Below are positions 50,412 through 63,848 of a stretch of 64,000 nucleotides of DNA, one piece after another. A model generated the notes under the pieces. It ran no database searches and was not told the origin of the DNA. It was given only the letters and a program-made list of their open reading frames with translations. Position numbers and translations under genes: made by a program. The stretch is from Brienomyrus brachyistius (taxonomy: Eukaryota; Chordata; Actinopteri; Osteoglossiformes; Mormyridae), in contig NC_064554.1 of the NCBI RefSeq assembly GCF_023856365.1, positions 3,401,001 to 3,465,000 on the forward strand. The letters run 5' to 3'. Within the stretch, counting starts at the first letter, position 1. Every line of letters begins with the position of its first letter.

Positions 50412-51879
50412 CTAGGGGGGGAAGAGACGGGGGGTGCAGAGCGGCGTTACCTCATCACTGCCTTAATCAGGTGTTTGTAGGGGGGGCAGTGTTCTAGGTA
50501 CATCACTCTTTTACTGCGTCAGGGGACCCTTAAATGGGGGATGTCTGACTCTCACGCTCAAGGAAGGACCATGCTTTGGCCCTGGAATTAGGTTCAACTA
50601 GCTCAACTAGACTTGCACAACATGTGATGTTAATATCGATATCGCATGTTATGCATATGCAGTCGTCACATCGCAAGGACTGCGGTAGTCAGCTGGGTTT
50701 TTCTTAAAACATTTTTACTCTGTCATAGGAAACAAAACTTAGACAATTTAACAAAATTAATGAGCAGTAGAACTGCAAACTAAAAGCAAAAGGCTATAGA
50801 AATACTTGCGATTTGGCACAATGTTGAACAAAAGCAAGTGATTTGCTAGCACAGCTCACAGCAATATCACCAACTTATTTGACAGAGTTTGTTGGTAGTT
50901 CATAACAATCCCTACTTGGCTATATGATATTTTACGTCAATTTTAAACAATTTAATATTTTATGACATTTGACATTTTTCCCAGTGTCATTCAGTCCTAA
51001 GCTGAAAAAAAGGGGAACTTCAATACCACCACAGTTCAGCTTATGGTAATGGGGGGAGGGGGGGTCACAGACTGCCTGACATCGCTGTCGCTTTCAGGGA
51101 ATAAAGATTGTGCCTCAGTGAGCTTCACAGAGAAGTTCAGTATCTCACAAGCCCATTTCTACGGGAAACGGGGGTAGGGGGAAAGGGCGGGTTGCTCGCA
51201 AAATACACAGTAATAGTCACATGACCCCAGATGCAAAACCAACGGAAATGAAGAGTTATTTATATAACTGGGTGGTGTGATCTTGTCAACGGCATCGCTG
51301 CACCGCATCTCATGGGGCGGTGGGGGGGGGGGGGGGTGGGGGAGTAGGTAAGCAAGGGCATAGTGAAATGGGAAAACAGAGAACGAAGCATAAAGTCACG
51401 CATTGCACTTCACAAAGAGCTACCCAAAAGAGCAAGAGGAAGGAGTCAACGAATAACAGGCAGAGGGCTTGGAAATCACCCGGAGAGCCACGGTACAACG
51501 GCAAGTCTCAGAGCAGAACAAAAGACCTCAAACATCACCAAAGTGCAGAACTGAACCGGAATCACCTCCAAGGCTGGAGAGACACATCATCAGCAGCATC
51601 CTGCTTCTTTTTTAAGGGAAGTAAAGAGAAGAGAAGCAGAGCCACAAGCTATTGCCAGACCGCAGTCGCCCTACCGCTGTTACAGTTTCCCAGGGCTTGG
51701 TTTGACCGGCGTTCGCGGTCTGCTCTGGCCAGCCTTCCGGAGCGCCACCAGCCATAACCCCATCAGCGTCTCCTCCACAGAAACACCGCGCTGCAGACCC
51801 CAGCTTCTGGTCCGGCCTTATCAGCCCTAATTACGTCTCAGGTTCAGGTCTAAACCCGAACGCCGGGAGAGATGAAGAG

Positions 51880-52080
51880 CTGCCACCTACTCTGGAGGTC
51901 AAGGAGTGAGCAGGCTGCCGCACGGCGGCTTAAGTTGCCACTTCCTGTTCTGCTACGCGGAGAGAAGGGGGCCGAGAGAGCGAGGGAAGGAGAAAGCGGC
52001 GAAGCACGCGCAGGCGGGCGCCACGTACAGGAGACAGGCCAGCACGTTTTCCAGCTTGTCAAGGACTGTCATTTAACAAT
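51880..52080 (-). promoter_or_regulatory. Possible PKN1 promoter / 5' exon region
   Basis: A GC-rich, CpG-containing patch (about 51920-52030) with an ETS-like CACTTCCTG lies 1.5 kb upstream of the first recognised PKN1 exon, in an AT-rich context. No start codon joined in phase to the HR1a exon could be proven here. Role inferred from position only. Confidence 0.25.
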
Positions 52081-53476
52081 GAAGTGAGGCTTAAAGGATC
52101 CTTAGCGAGATTAATTTCTGTTGCAAAATAAACACGCCTCTGTTCGGTATGTAGTATACCAACATCAACAATTATTAAACTAGCAGAACTGATATTACTG
52201 GTATCCGTGTTATTGTTCATGTCTATACATTACACTCTATATACATAATGCACTTAGTAAAAACACAAGACTCCAGTAAACAGAATTTTGTAAATGGTGA
52301 AGTCTGGACACCTGTTCTTTTTCGGCATGACACACACACACACACGCACAGAAGGTGGAGAGAATAGTGTCATATGGGCAGCTCCTAATGTACCACAACA
52401 ATGCAACAATGTTCCAAATCAGAGCATTTGGCCCCTGATCTCTTTGTGATTAAGCAACAGGGCACCCAAGTGCAGAAGTGCCAGTGTACAGAGAGGAACA
52501 GCACAAGTGAGAGACACGGAAACCAATGTGGATGTGCAAGAAGAGATAACGTCATTTTCTATGGTGACCAACACTGCTATAGAAAGCAGCTCATAATGGC
52601 ACATTAAGGGATGAGTTCCAGTTTAAGGTTATGCATCTAATTTAAAGTTAACTTAAACTTAAAATCTGACTCGACACCTTAAAAACACGCAAACTTAAGC
52701 CAGTGTGCCATTCTTGTTATCAAAAGCCTGCAGTACATGATAAATATAAAACAGCCACCAGGGGGCACAGTAGTTTAGGTTCCCACAGTGTATTAACATG
52801 CATAAAGCCATTGATAGATGAATGAAATAGCTCAGGGAAAACAGAGAAACGCAAACATGGAGCACAGATACACAAAATGCACAGAGGAACCGAAACAGGC
52901 TGAGTAACAGCTGATGGTCGAAGCAGGAAATGAAAGAATTGACTTCCTGCGTCTCCACTGTAATGCCACGGGATTTCAGTCACACACAGTAACGCAAAGA
53001 GAGACCGTTAAGAGAATCCACCAGACACCCTCAGCTCACAGGCACCTCAACCTTAAGAGAAAGATTACCTACATCGAGAACGATCCCCATTCATTCTGCT
53101 CGGCCAAGCTCCTTGTGTCAACGCGGGAGGTCTGGGTCTTAGGTCACTAGATTAGCCCTGCCTATAGCTCTCTCCGTGGCTGTCTTGCTTGTGTACACTG
53201 CTCGCCACGGCATACGGAACTGGTCACTGTGATTGAGTTCTCTTAAAGCGACAGTACCAGTGTCCAGAACACGTCACCGTTTCCACGGAATACGCTGTCG
53301 GTATGTCGCAAGCCAGTAAGTGATTAATGAGCACACCTCTTTTGTGTCATTTAAACAACAGCAAGCAAATAAAAATGAAATGCAGGAGAAATGGTTTCAG
53401 GCGGGGGATGGATGTTCGCCATTGAGGAGTTTAAACATTTTGGGGCAGAAGGAATTCCATTCCTTTAAGATACACG

Positions 53477-53768
53477 CAGTCCCCGGGTTAAGAACGTCCG
53501 ACTTACGGACAACTCGTGCGTACAAACGTAATACAATAAAGCCTATTATATTAAAATTTCGGTTTAAAAATGGTTCGTAATAATTGCGCAGCTTCAGCCG
53601 TTTGGCGACTTGAGGTAGAGTACAATACCGTATCGTTACTTTTATTATTACTGTATGATCATTACTATTATCTACTGTAGTATTACGTTTCCGACTTACC
53701 TACAAATTCGACTTAAAGACAGACCTAGGGAGCCTATCTCGTTCGGAACTTACGGAGCGCCTGGAGTG
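53477..53768. mobile_element. DNA-transposon remnant with diverged inverted ends
   Basis: It starts CAGTCCCCGGGTTAAGAACG and carries ATTCGACTTAAAGACAGACC and CCTATCTCGTTCGGAAC. These resemble the inverted-repeat, TACGAACGAGATAGG-type ends of widespread mariner/Tigger-like MITEs. The right end is degraded. Family assignment is from memory and tentative. Confidence 0.4.
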
Positions 53769-56700
53769 CAGTTTGGAAGCTTGATTTCTCCTTAACTTTT
53801 GCTCCAGTTCCCCAGACACCTAAATATCTAATGTAAAACTTAGTGGAAATAATAACAGCCAAGCAATCCATCCAAATTAATGATATTTAGGAGGTTTAGG
53901 AATAGCGGTAATGCTAAATTAATGGCGAATTACAAATGCATTAAAATACTTGTTTTTGATGTATACTTCAAACTCATATTTTATGTAACTTTAAGTACTC
54001 GATGTTGCTATGTTCAGGTCATGTTACGTTTATTATTCAAATTTTAGAAAAGAAGATTATTTTGAATTGTTCCCGTTCTCTGATAATACTTGCAGTATAT
54101 CTTCACCTTCGCGAGTTGTATGGGGGAAGATCCCCAACAAGGTAAAAATTGGCGAGCGATAATTGTGGCCATATTATTCCTATTAAAATGAAAATTAATG
54201 GCATTGAAAAGCTTAAAAGTTACTGCCATAAAAGCAAGATTGCAGTGACAAGGACCGCAAACAAGTAAGTGAGGCTGGTCGCCGAGACAAAGATTGTTGT
54301 TTATTTGGGGGGACAAATGTCACATTAACGGATTCAGTTTACTCAGTAACACAAGCGTCTGTGCAAATGTATGCCAGAAATACTATAAATTAGCAAATAT
54401 TCATTCCTTTGTTTGGACTAGATATCCTGCCCGCCGACAAGCGGTTATACCGCTGATACTTAATTACCTTAGAATGATACTCAGATAAACACACGATATA
54501 GAAGGCGTGCCATTTAGCAGTAAGATAATTTTGGCAGCTTTAAATAATTACAGGTCCGATAAAAGTAGATTATCTGTGCAAAAGATTATAAAATTCTAAC
54601 TACAATATCTATAGCGCACATGTTGCATGTATACGACCTAAATTGTGTATCAGACGTGTAATATCAGATGAATGATCAGATGTATAATAGATTTTGGGAT
54701 TTATAATCCATTACCTATGTTATTCATCCGTTAATTCATTAATTTTATTACCATAAATGCGCTTAGTATACAAACTACCTGACTTATTGTGGCTAATTAT
54801 ACTATAACGTGTATACTGTATAATTATAGGCTTTTATAAAATACACTAAGACATAAGGCGGAAATCTACCTTTGTTCTACCTATCCTGACGGATACTAAT
54901 GAGTTAAGCTGTATTACTCCAAGACCGTTAGACATTCAAATGAAAATTTACATTTAAAAGGCACGATGTTTTTCACAAATGAAGAACTAATTCTTTAAAT
55001 TATCTGATTAAAAAAACTTATTTAGGTTTATAAGAATAGAAATTTATTTAAACAGTTCAGCCAAGTCAACATTAAAAGAAGTCTTTTGTGTGTACCACAA
55101 GCGACGATGCAGCAGCGCTACGCTCCGGAAAAGCTGAGCACTACCGCTACTTTCCCGCCACGATGAATAGCAGCTCTGTGCTGCTGTTTCCAGCCGCTGA
55201 CGGGCGTATCGCTATTTCGTCCCCTTTTGTAGGGAAATAAAGTACTTGGGCTGCATTTCAGGCTTGTACTTTATGATAAAATCTGCTTTGCACTTCGACT
55301 GTTGCAGAAAGAATGAGAAGGAATTAGGCTCAGATACGCTTTTGATGAATCAAAACCATTTAGCAGAAAAGAACCGCTCAGGTGCCTATTGTGGGTGAAT
55401 AGCCTCGCGCTTTGCTGGGGTCTTCGTGCGCCTTGATAGGGTTTTTACACACGCACCTCTCACATAGTAACTACACTAGTAGGGTATATATAGCATTTAT
55501 AGAGTAAAAAATGAAGCGACATCTATTACATGCTCTCAGTTTCAGTCTCATTCATTCCCCCAAACCCCTCCTACATCCTAATGATTGTCCCCTCCCAAAT
55601 GGATTTTGTTCCTATTCCTCTGTCCCTTGGCAGTCCTCCATTGTGACATCATCAGTACCCACAGAAATTCTATTCAAACATGAACTGGAGGGATGAGGTC
55701 ATGCATTTGGAATGCAGACCCCCCTCCCCGCCCGAGTTAACTGAAAAAGCCCACAAAGAAAGAGACCAGAACAAGTCATTCGTTCTCTCCCCACTCTCTC
55801 AGGCTCCTAGTGTGGCATGCTGTCCCACCCCCGACGACGCTGGCCTCTCTCTCTCGAGCTCTGCTCACATGACCACAACACAAGTACCTTGTATTAACGT
55901 CCTTCGTGGCTCTTTGGATAGCACACACTGCCGTCTCCCAGCTTTGCGTCGTTAAACTATGCCCCGTAGAGTGTATCTCGATCTTGTCTTTCTTGCCCAC
56001 ACCTCAAAAAACAGTTTGGATTCAGAGCAAACGGTTGAGGGGCAGGTTGCAAGGGTCACTCTAACAAAATAAAACAACCAACAATATTGACCACATTTCC
56101 TCATCACCATTCTCTTTTCTTCCAAGGCCCTTTAGTGCCAGTAATTGTCACACAACCGAGCACAAATTATTCTACAAACATAATACTTTGTGTGCCTAAG
56201 ATCATAGAAAAATTTCCTGGGCTGCAAATTTGTATTCCAGGAGCAGATTATTTTTCTAAGAGCTGGTAATAGCAGTCTGCCACAACAGAGGACTTACCTG
56301 TATATTGTAACATAGAAACGCTGTGGAAAATTAAGCAGCACGTCATTGTGGACCAGTGAAGTGTCGGGCAGCAGACCTGCACATCCTGGTGTTCACTGCA
56401 TGCACTAAAACTCAAAGCCTGAGGACTAATGGTCTGTTCCATTTGAACTTGGAAGTGCAAGTTCCTAGTCAAAATTTTCAACGAGAACACCCCCTGATAT
56501 CGGAATTCCGACTCGGAAAGTTGGAGGAATCTCTGCAACCTCGACCTCAGAATTCAAGATGGCTGCAGCCTTCATCAACAGAATTGAAAGCTGCAGTTAT
56601 ATACGATTTATTTGGCATTTATGAATTATTCATGTGTCATTAAATCGGTTGTGCACACAGTACTGTCTAACCGCTTTCTACGTACGTGTGGTGTTTCTAT

Positions 56701-56869
56701 GCACACAATGCCACATAATATGTTGTTATCAACTAGTACTGCTAACAATGAACCTGACTTTTGCCAAATGGTTTTCCAACATGTTGTATTGGAACGCAGT
56801 TTACTCGGGGTATAATGTCATTCCCAGCTCCGACTTCTGAGGTAAATACGACACAATAACATGTGCTCA

Positions 56870-57310
56870 CTCTGCTCTCAGTGAAGGGTCTCCAGTTCCA
56901 CCACTGTCCAGCCCCTTTGGGGGCACGTGGCAGCTCTGTCTGCGGAGAAGCAACTGACAGAGGTAACTGTGGCAGAGGGGGAATTTAGTGGGGGCATCTT
57001 GCTGCCCCTGTTCTGGTCCATGGAAGCACAGGGGGAGGTGGCGGATCACAACTTGGGACCCCATCTCCACTCCTCCTCCTCGCTGGTCTTCATGACCTCA
57101 TAGATGTTGCAGAGGCTGCAGAATGGGTGGAGGTGAACAGAGCTCTGGGGTATGAGCTGCTGCTGGGGCTCAAGGTTGTGTTTGTGTCACCGCTGTCTGC
57201 GGTTGATATTGAAGGAGGTCCCAGCTATGCTGACCCAGAAGCCTCTGCTCCTCCTTCATCTTCAGCCTATCCAGCTCTAATCGTTTCTGTCTCTCTAATC
57301 CAGGGTTTCC
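56870..57310 (-). pseudogene. Coding-like remnant of unknown origin
   Basis: On the minus strand, one frame reads LERQKRLELDRLKMKEEQ, a charged helix, then LLGQHSWDLLQYQPQ before a stop. Further on, a shifted frame reads CSLCNIYEVMKTSEEEEWRW before another stop. A possible acceptor (TCTGGATTAG-like) lies near 57300. Composition looks coding but frames are broken, so an old pseudogene or an exon of an unrecognised gene is likely. I could not name the family. Confidence 0.3.
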
Positions 57311-59842
57311 TAACCCGGTCCATGAGGGCCCACAGCCTGTCCATGTTTTTGCTCCCTTGGCTTGAGGCTTCCTTGCTAGTGGAGCGCCACCGTATGTGGG
57401 ATCACCTCGACCCACATGTGATTTTTTGCACCACCCTGTGGGACATTCAAGATTACCTAGTCTGAGAAAAATGCAGGTCACCCTGCTGATGGATGGTCTC
57501 CTTAAAATATGTCTACCACCTGTCGCACTAATATATCAAACGCCCCGGTGCTGCTTCCTCTTTCATCAGATTCTTTATTAAAGGGATGTAGTCCTTCAGG
57601 ACTGTGGCCCTCAAGGATTAGAGCTCCTCAAACCCCCTATAGTGGTACGAGGTTGAGTAGTGGGAAAGGAATAGGGTAGAGGATGGGAATCCAATAAGAG
57701 GAGGACTTACAGAAGCCACAGGAAATTAGATATGAGACAGATGGTGAGCATCGATTGTCCTGGTAATTTTCCAAACAACATTAAAAGGGTCACAGTAACA
57801 AGAATAAACACCCAATCAGCCAACACTGACTGCACTCACGCAGCTCTCAACTGACTGGACTTGCTTGTAGTAACTCAAAACATTGAAGGTGCTGACTGTT
57901 CATGGCCAGAATGTCGCTGAATGGAGGATGAAGGACACCAGCTAGGAGAGGATCTTCTTTATGCCGCAGCTTTTTGCATTCGTTTGGGAGAAGGCGTCTT
58001 GGTATTTGCAACTGCTGGGGGATATGGTGGAGATACACGACAGATCCTGTTGTGCTTAATCTGTCAGCTTTTAAGACATGCATGCATCGCACCTATTCGT
58101 GGCTTGTATATGTTAAATATGGAAATAGGTGGGGGTAGCTTCACATCTCCGGAGCTGGGGTTAGAGTGTGAGACGGTCTCTGCCCTGCCCTGCCCTGCCC
58201 TGCCCCACCCCACCCACCCCCACACTTCATCGCCCAGCTATAGATTCCCATCTCACTGCGTCTTTACACCAGATGGGTGAGTAATGGAAACGATGGGTGA
58301 CTATTGTACACAGTCATCACTCCTAATGGGCCTGTGACCTTAAATCGCACCTGAAATGAGTCTCAGTCCATTTTAGGGTTGCTTAGCAACCAGGTGAAGG
58401 ACAAAGCAGAGAAGATTTTGGATTCCATGTATTCAGATGATGAATGAAGGCAAGCAGAGAATAACTCAAACTGTATAAAATATAAAGGACTGAAGCAGGG
58501 CAATCACAGATTTCCACATATCTGCTCCCTTTAATGTGGATCCATCAAGCAGGAAGAGGGTGGGTTACAGATACCGGAGACCAGTAATGAGACAAACGGG
58601 CGTTCTTTCGATACTCTGGACTTACAGAATCCCAGTGTGTGTGGCAGCTTGGCAGACCAATCAGAGACACAGGTAGGTATATGTGAGGGGGGGACATAAG
58701 GTACAGAAAAATGAGGACAAGGATTTTTTATACCAAGATTCTGCATTTAATACCATTTCATAGACCAGTTTAAGTTCCAATTGAAAATACCATTGCTTTT
58801 GAGTTCAGCCGCACGCGAACACAAATATCCTCGTCGTCACATATTCAGGAAATCCTGCCATCATTCTACGCTGTTTCCTGAGATTTTGCGATCCAGCTTC
58901 ATAGCAAAGTTTCCGGTTACTTAAATGCCTGAATTATATAAATTGCAAAATTACAAAGGGAACTTGCGCTGCATGTCTGAAATGTGCCAGAAGTCCGATA
59001 CTTTTTAATGAAGCGTTCCAAGTTTAGAAATTACGTCGAGAACTTTAGGTAGTTTGGTCTGGTGATTCTGAAAAAGTAGCAACGATAATGAAGCCTGGAG
59101 GGAACATTGAAAGGAGTCCAGGGGCCTTTTAAAGCCTGCTTTCCAGCAAATATGAATGATAAATATGGAGCCTTCTATGTACTGGAGAAACCTAAGATCC
59201 TAGAACTTGGCTGTTCAGCTTCCCTACACAACTAGAAGTAAAACTGGCCATGGGGAAGAAAAGAGAGTTGTGCTAAAATTTTAGTCAAAGCTAAAACGGC
59301 ATTGTTTTCGGAATCAGAACAAATATAAGTAAAGATACTGATTCCCATAAACAGAATCGGGTACACGAAGAAAAGACAGGTTTTCGATTCTCATAACATG
59401 GAACAGAAATAAAATAGACATACAAAAAAAACAACTTTGTTTGGTAAAAACAGTAGGATAATTACACAAAAGGTAGAGTCCATTCCGTTGTATTCTGCCC
59501 CCTCCCCAAAACAGTCCTTAAGTGCCCCCAACAACCCCTGAACCCTTACATAACAGACTGGTCAATCCATGCCAGTTTAGCTGATCAGATATGCAAATAA
59601 GCCAAGAAGAATACAGACAAGTAATTGTAGTAGCTATTGAACGTAGAGAAGTTGAAACCATTGACTTAATTATGACCACAGTAGTAACATCACAGAAGTA
59701 GTGGCATGGATACATCTAGTAGATTAATCCCCTCATTTTCTTAAGCGCCGCCTCTTACCTTCCCTGCTTCTACAACGTCTACCCCAGCAGCAGGAAGAAT
59801 AAGGAACAAGGGGGCAGAAATAGGTGCATCACACAGGTGGAA

Positions 59843-62800
59843 CTATACGTTACCTGCCAGAGCGTTATCCGTTTTATCACAAATGGCAGTGAAATAAGGA
59901 GGCTGAGACTCAGAATCCTCTCCAGAGGTGTGGTGGTGGTGTGAAGAGAGGTGTCCGTCAGCCTCCAGCGGCCCTGTGGAGCTCAGGATGCCAGGAAATC
60001 CTATCTCGGACTTCCCTCTCAATAGATACTGCTCCTCATCTGGGTCGACCTCTTCTTCCTCTTCATCTTCATCTTCCTCTTCCTTGTCATTCTCCTCATT
60101 ATGAACTAGGGGCAGAAGAGCTACTGGGGAGCCTAGGTGATCATCTATATGTCCTGTGGCAGCAGACATGGTCAACTCCTGGACTAAACATGGATCCTTG
60201 GCGTCCTCAAGCAGCTGCTCCTCATTCTCCAGAGAAAAGAGACCTGGGCTTTTTCCACAGCTTTCAGCTGTGGAGTGTGCATTGGATGTGGGACAGTCAA
60301 AGGCATAAGAGGGTACAGAGGCAGCAGACTGAGGTGTCCCCCCATCCTCCTCCCCTGACTCGTCCAGAGCTGGTTGGTCATGGGCACCAGACTTACCATC
60401 CAAGTTTGCGTTGTCAATAATGTGGGAGCTGGGGTCATTGATCTGAATTTCCCCTTCAGTATCACTGGCCTCGTCACCTGAAGAAGATGGTGAGGAGGGA
60501 GCCGAGGTGTGTGCAGTGGGAGGGTCGCCCATAACCTCATCGGCAGGGAGAGTCTCAGCTTCCTCTTCTTCGCCTTCCACGTCCCCCTTTTCTAGGTGAA
60601 TGCCGAGGTCCTGCTCAATATCGGGTTGGGCTGGGGGTACGGGTGTGCGCTGCTTGTCCTCCGAGCGAGATTCCACGCCTGAGCTGCTGTCATAATCAGC
60701 AAGCTCTTCCGGTGTCCCTGTCTCGCTGCCGCTGCTGCAGTGAGCTGCCTGCTGAGCGTCTCCCAGGGAGCTTGGTTGGCACCCTGGCATCACAGGCCTA
60801 GAAACTTCATCCAGTGGGGATTTATCAGATGCCTGGAGGAGAGGCTCTTCCTTTCGTAATGTATTTCCAAGATCTAGCCAAGCAGGCTGGGCAGGTAGAA
60901 CAGGCTCAAGTGATTGGTCCAGTGGCTGGTTGGCTGTTATTAGGGATAGTTGATCCCATGGTCCTGAGGTGACAGGGGGCAGTGACGGGGTCAGATTTAG
61001 GTTATACAGGCAGTGTTCCCCCTCAGCATGGTCATCCTCGTCAACATTCTCATAGCTCTCCAGTCCGCCCTCTGTGACAACTTCACTGGCCATCTCTACA
61101 TCTTCATCCTCTTCCTCATCCTCATGTGGTACCCCCCGACAGTCTTCTGCTCGTTCAGACCCTACATCCATGTCATCCTGTTGATCTGCTTCCTCCTCCT
61201 CCTCCTCCTCATCATCATCATCCTCTTCCTTTTCATGTTTTTCTTGAGTTTCTTGCACAGAATTGAAATGGTGCGCCACAGAACATACAACTGCACCCTC
61301 TTCCTCCTTCAGGTTGGTCTCACCCAGGATGCATGCGCCATCCATACCCTCAGGCAAGATAGATATATCCTGCTCTAGTGTCTTTACTTGACTCTTACTT
61401 AGATCTTCATTTCCCATATCCACTGTCGAGGGACTCTGAGAACTTACACAGCTAATCAGGTCAACAGACTTAGCTGGGAACTCCTCCATCTGCCAGCTAC
61501 TGCTCATCTCTGACATTTGCAGACTAAACTGTGCTTCTTCTGTCTCCTCCTCTTCCATAGGAGGATTCTGTGGTGTGGAATCATTATTCTGAGATAGGGT
61601 ATCTATCAGCTTACCCTCTGTTTCCATCAAGCTGGCCCTTTCCTGGTTACTGGTTCTCTCCAGAGCCCCTAGCAAGTCAGGGGTACTGAGTATTTGGGTT
61701 TCGAGGTGACAGTCATTTACATTTGTAGCATCTATAACTGGGTTTGAGAGACCCTGGACTCCTGCGCAGCTGACCAGATTGGTAAACTCTGTTAGGTATT
61801 CTGCAATAGGCTGGCTCTTTCTCTCCAACTCCTGTGTATCACTTTCCTCTTCCACTCTTCTGTTTTCCACTGCGATATCTGGCAGTAGTTCTGAATGATG
61901 AGATGGAGCATCAAATATTTCACATTCCTTCCCCTTCAGCCTGGCTTCCATCGAACTGAAGGTTCTCTCTGTAGTCTCCAGTAAGTCAAAAGTGCTGTGA
62001 TGCTGTACTTCCTGCTGACTGCCCTTCACATCATCATCATCTTCGTTATCATCACTATCATCATCATCTTCACCATTATCATCATCATCATGATCAACAT
62101 GATCAGCATCAAGCTCTAAATCTGTCCGCATTGGACCCTGGAATCCTGAGCAGTTGGTCTCAGCTGGGAACTTCTCCATGGGCTGACTACTGCATATCTC
62201 TGGCAGCTGCAAACTGAATTCCACTTCCTGCTCAACCTGCTGCTTCTCTTCCTCCTCCTCCTCTACCTGCTGCTCCTCCTCCTTTTCCTGCTCCTCCTCT
62301 GATTGATGCTTATCTTCCTTCGTTTCCTCTACCTGCTGCTGCTCCTTTTCCTGCTCCTCCTCCGACTGATGTTTCTCTTCCTCTTCCTCCTGTTCCTCTT
62401 CTTCCTGCTGCTTCTCCTGCTGCTTCTCCTGCTGCTCCATCTCCTCCCACTGCTTCTCTTCCTCTTCCTCCTCCTCCTCCTCCTCCTCCTGTTGTCCATC
62501 CTCCTTCTCCAGCTGCATCACACAGGTGTGTTGAGTGATTCTTGAGTCGTAGGTTGTATCATCCGTGGATTCGCTGTCTTTCCCCATAAGACTAACCTCT
62601 TCCCGGTCATCAAGTGTTGCCGTTTCCTCCAAGAACACAGATGGATGCTTCGTTAGCTCCTCCTGGTGGCCATTTATGTCTTTAGTGTCTAGATCTAGGT
62701 CATCTGACTTGGTCTGGGGCATGCTCATGTCAGACAACTGGATACTGCACTCCTTTTTCTCATGCTTTTCATCTTCATCTTCTTTCTCTTCATATTCTTC

Positions 62801-63678
62801 ATCCTCATCATTGTCTACATTGATCTCTTCATCTGCTTTCTCCACAGCCACCTCAGTTTCTCCTATAGGAGAGATCATTGCAAGCTGGTCTATGGAAGCA
62901 GACACCTGTGGTGTTGATTCAACATGAGGCTGAATTTTTGGTTCATATTCTACTGAGTCCTCTGTGGTTGTCATGGGTGGCTGGTCCTTGGAGGAGGTGT
63001 CATCATGAGAGATTACAGGTTCCACAACAGGGGAGGCACTTTGTGCCTGTAAAGACAAAGAAGCAGGGGTTGAGGATGGAGATGACTGTGCCAAAGAAGC
63101 CACTTCGGGCTCTGAGAGGACAACCAAGTCTTGGGAATCCTCCTTCCTGGGAGTGGAGATGTTGGCCACCTTTGTTTCTTCTTCTGCAAGGTCAACAGGC
63201 TGGGGCAGCAGTTCTTCTGCCTCTTCCCTTTGGAGAGCATGACCCACATTTGGTTCGGCCGCCGGCGCCTGAGGAGCTGGTGCCGCGGTGTCGGAAACAG
63301 AAGCAGCAGCAGCTTTCTGATGCAGGTTCTCCTCAGTCTGCTCCTCAGCAGCACTGACAGGCGGTGTGGGTTTAGGGGCGCGTTTCACAGGCATTGGCGT
63401 GCTGCTCCCCACTGCTTTCTTGGGACTGGCAGACTTGCCGACACCAGGCTTGGATCCAGAGGGTCGGGGGCTTGTGGAAGCTTTGACCTCCTGGGGTTTT
63501 GGACGTGTGGGCTTGAAGTCAGCTGGCTTTGCGCTGGAGACGGGGCGCTTGTTTGGAGCGTCAGACTTGGAGGCTGATACTGGCTTTGGAGACTCGCTCT
63601 TGGAGGTCTTGGCTGCTGACGGACGACCAGGGGACTCTGTCGGCTTCTTGGCCACAGTGGAAGTTGATCGGCTAACAT
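59843..63678 (-). CDS. Large Pro/Lys-rich then Glu/Asp-rich protein, penultimate-to-terminal giant exon (PRR36/BTBD8-tail candidate)
   Basis: One 3.8-kb open exon encodes about 1277 residues to a stop at 59843. It starts after TTTTTTCTGTAG at 63679, in phase 1, so the in-frame ATG at 63697 is intronic and not the start. About the first 130 residues are basic and Pro/Ser/Lys-rich (KRAPKPTPP, SASPKKAVGSS). The middle is strongly acidic: a Glu/Gln tract at about 62200-62500 and an Asp tract at about 62029-62110. It contains several diverged ~100-residue repeats. It ends RGKSEIGFPGIL ... PPYFTAICDKTDNALAGNV. No enzymatic domain, signal peptide or membrane helix was seen. PRR36 and the BTBD8/KIAA1107 tail are long disordered proteins next to EVI5L and near EVI5/GFI1 in human; identification is by composition and synteny only. 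Confidence 0.7.
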
Positions 63679-63848
63679 CTACAGAAAAAATGTCCATGTC
63701 AGGGACAGTGCATGTTCTGTCTTTTAACCAAAATAAAGAATATACCCCTGATTGAGCAATTAAATGGTGTCTGAATTAACAATCCCTGTAGTGCCGTGTT
63801 TTTGCAAAGGGGAATGTAATACAGCCGATGCCAAATGAGTTTGGATAC

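Larger units (their letters stand above)
50412..59842. other. Gap between PKN1 and the PRR36-like gene
   Basis: The unlocated first PKN1 exon and promoter should be in the left part. Elsewhere it holds one transposon remnant (53477-53768), long AT-rich DNA (53800-55100), a partial MITE near 57300 and the coding-like remnant at 56870-57310. Nothing else was supported. Confidence 0.5.

Noticed and set aside
51850..52062. 70-residue minus-strand open frame as the PKN1 first exon
   Set aside because: No in-phase donor to the HR1a exon and no similarity to PKN N-termini; kept only as a possible promoter region.
62303..62545. Leu-rich plus-strand open frames resembling membrane segments
   Set aside because: They are antisense to the Glu-rich coding tract of the minus-strand gene.
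63679..63697. ATG at 63697 as the start of the large minus-strand protein
   Set aside because: A strong acceptor (TTTTTTCTGTAG) lies just after it, and the upstream exon at 63849 joins in phase, so the ATG is intronic.
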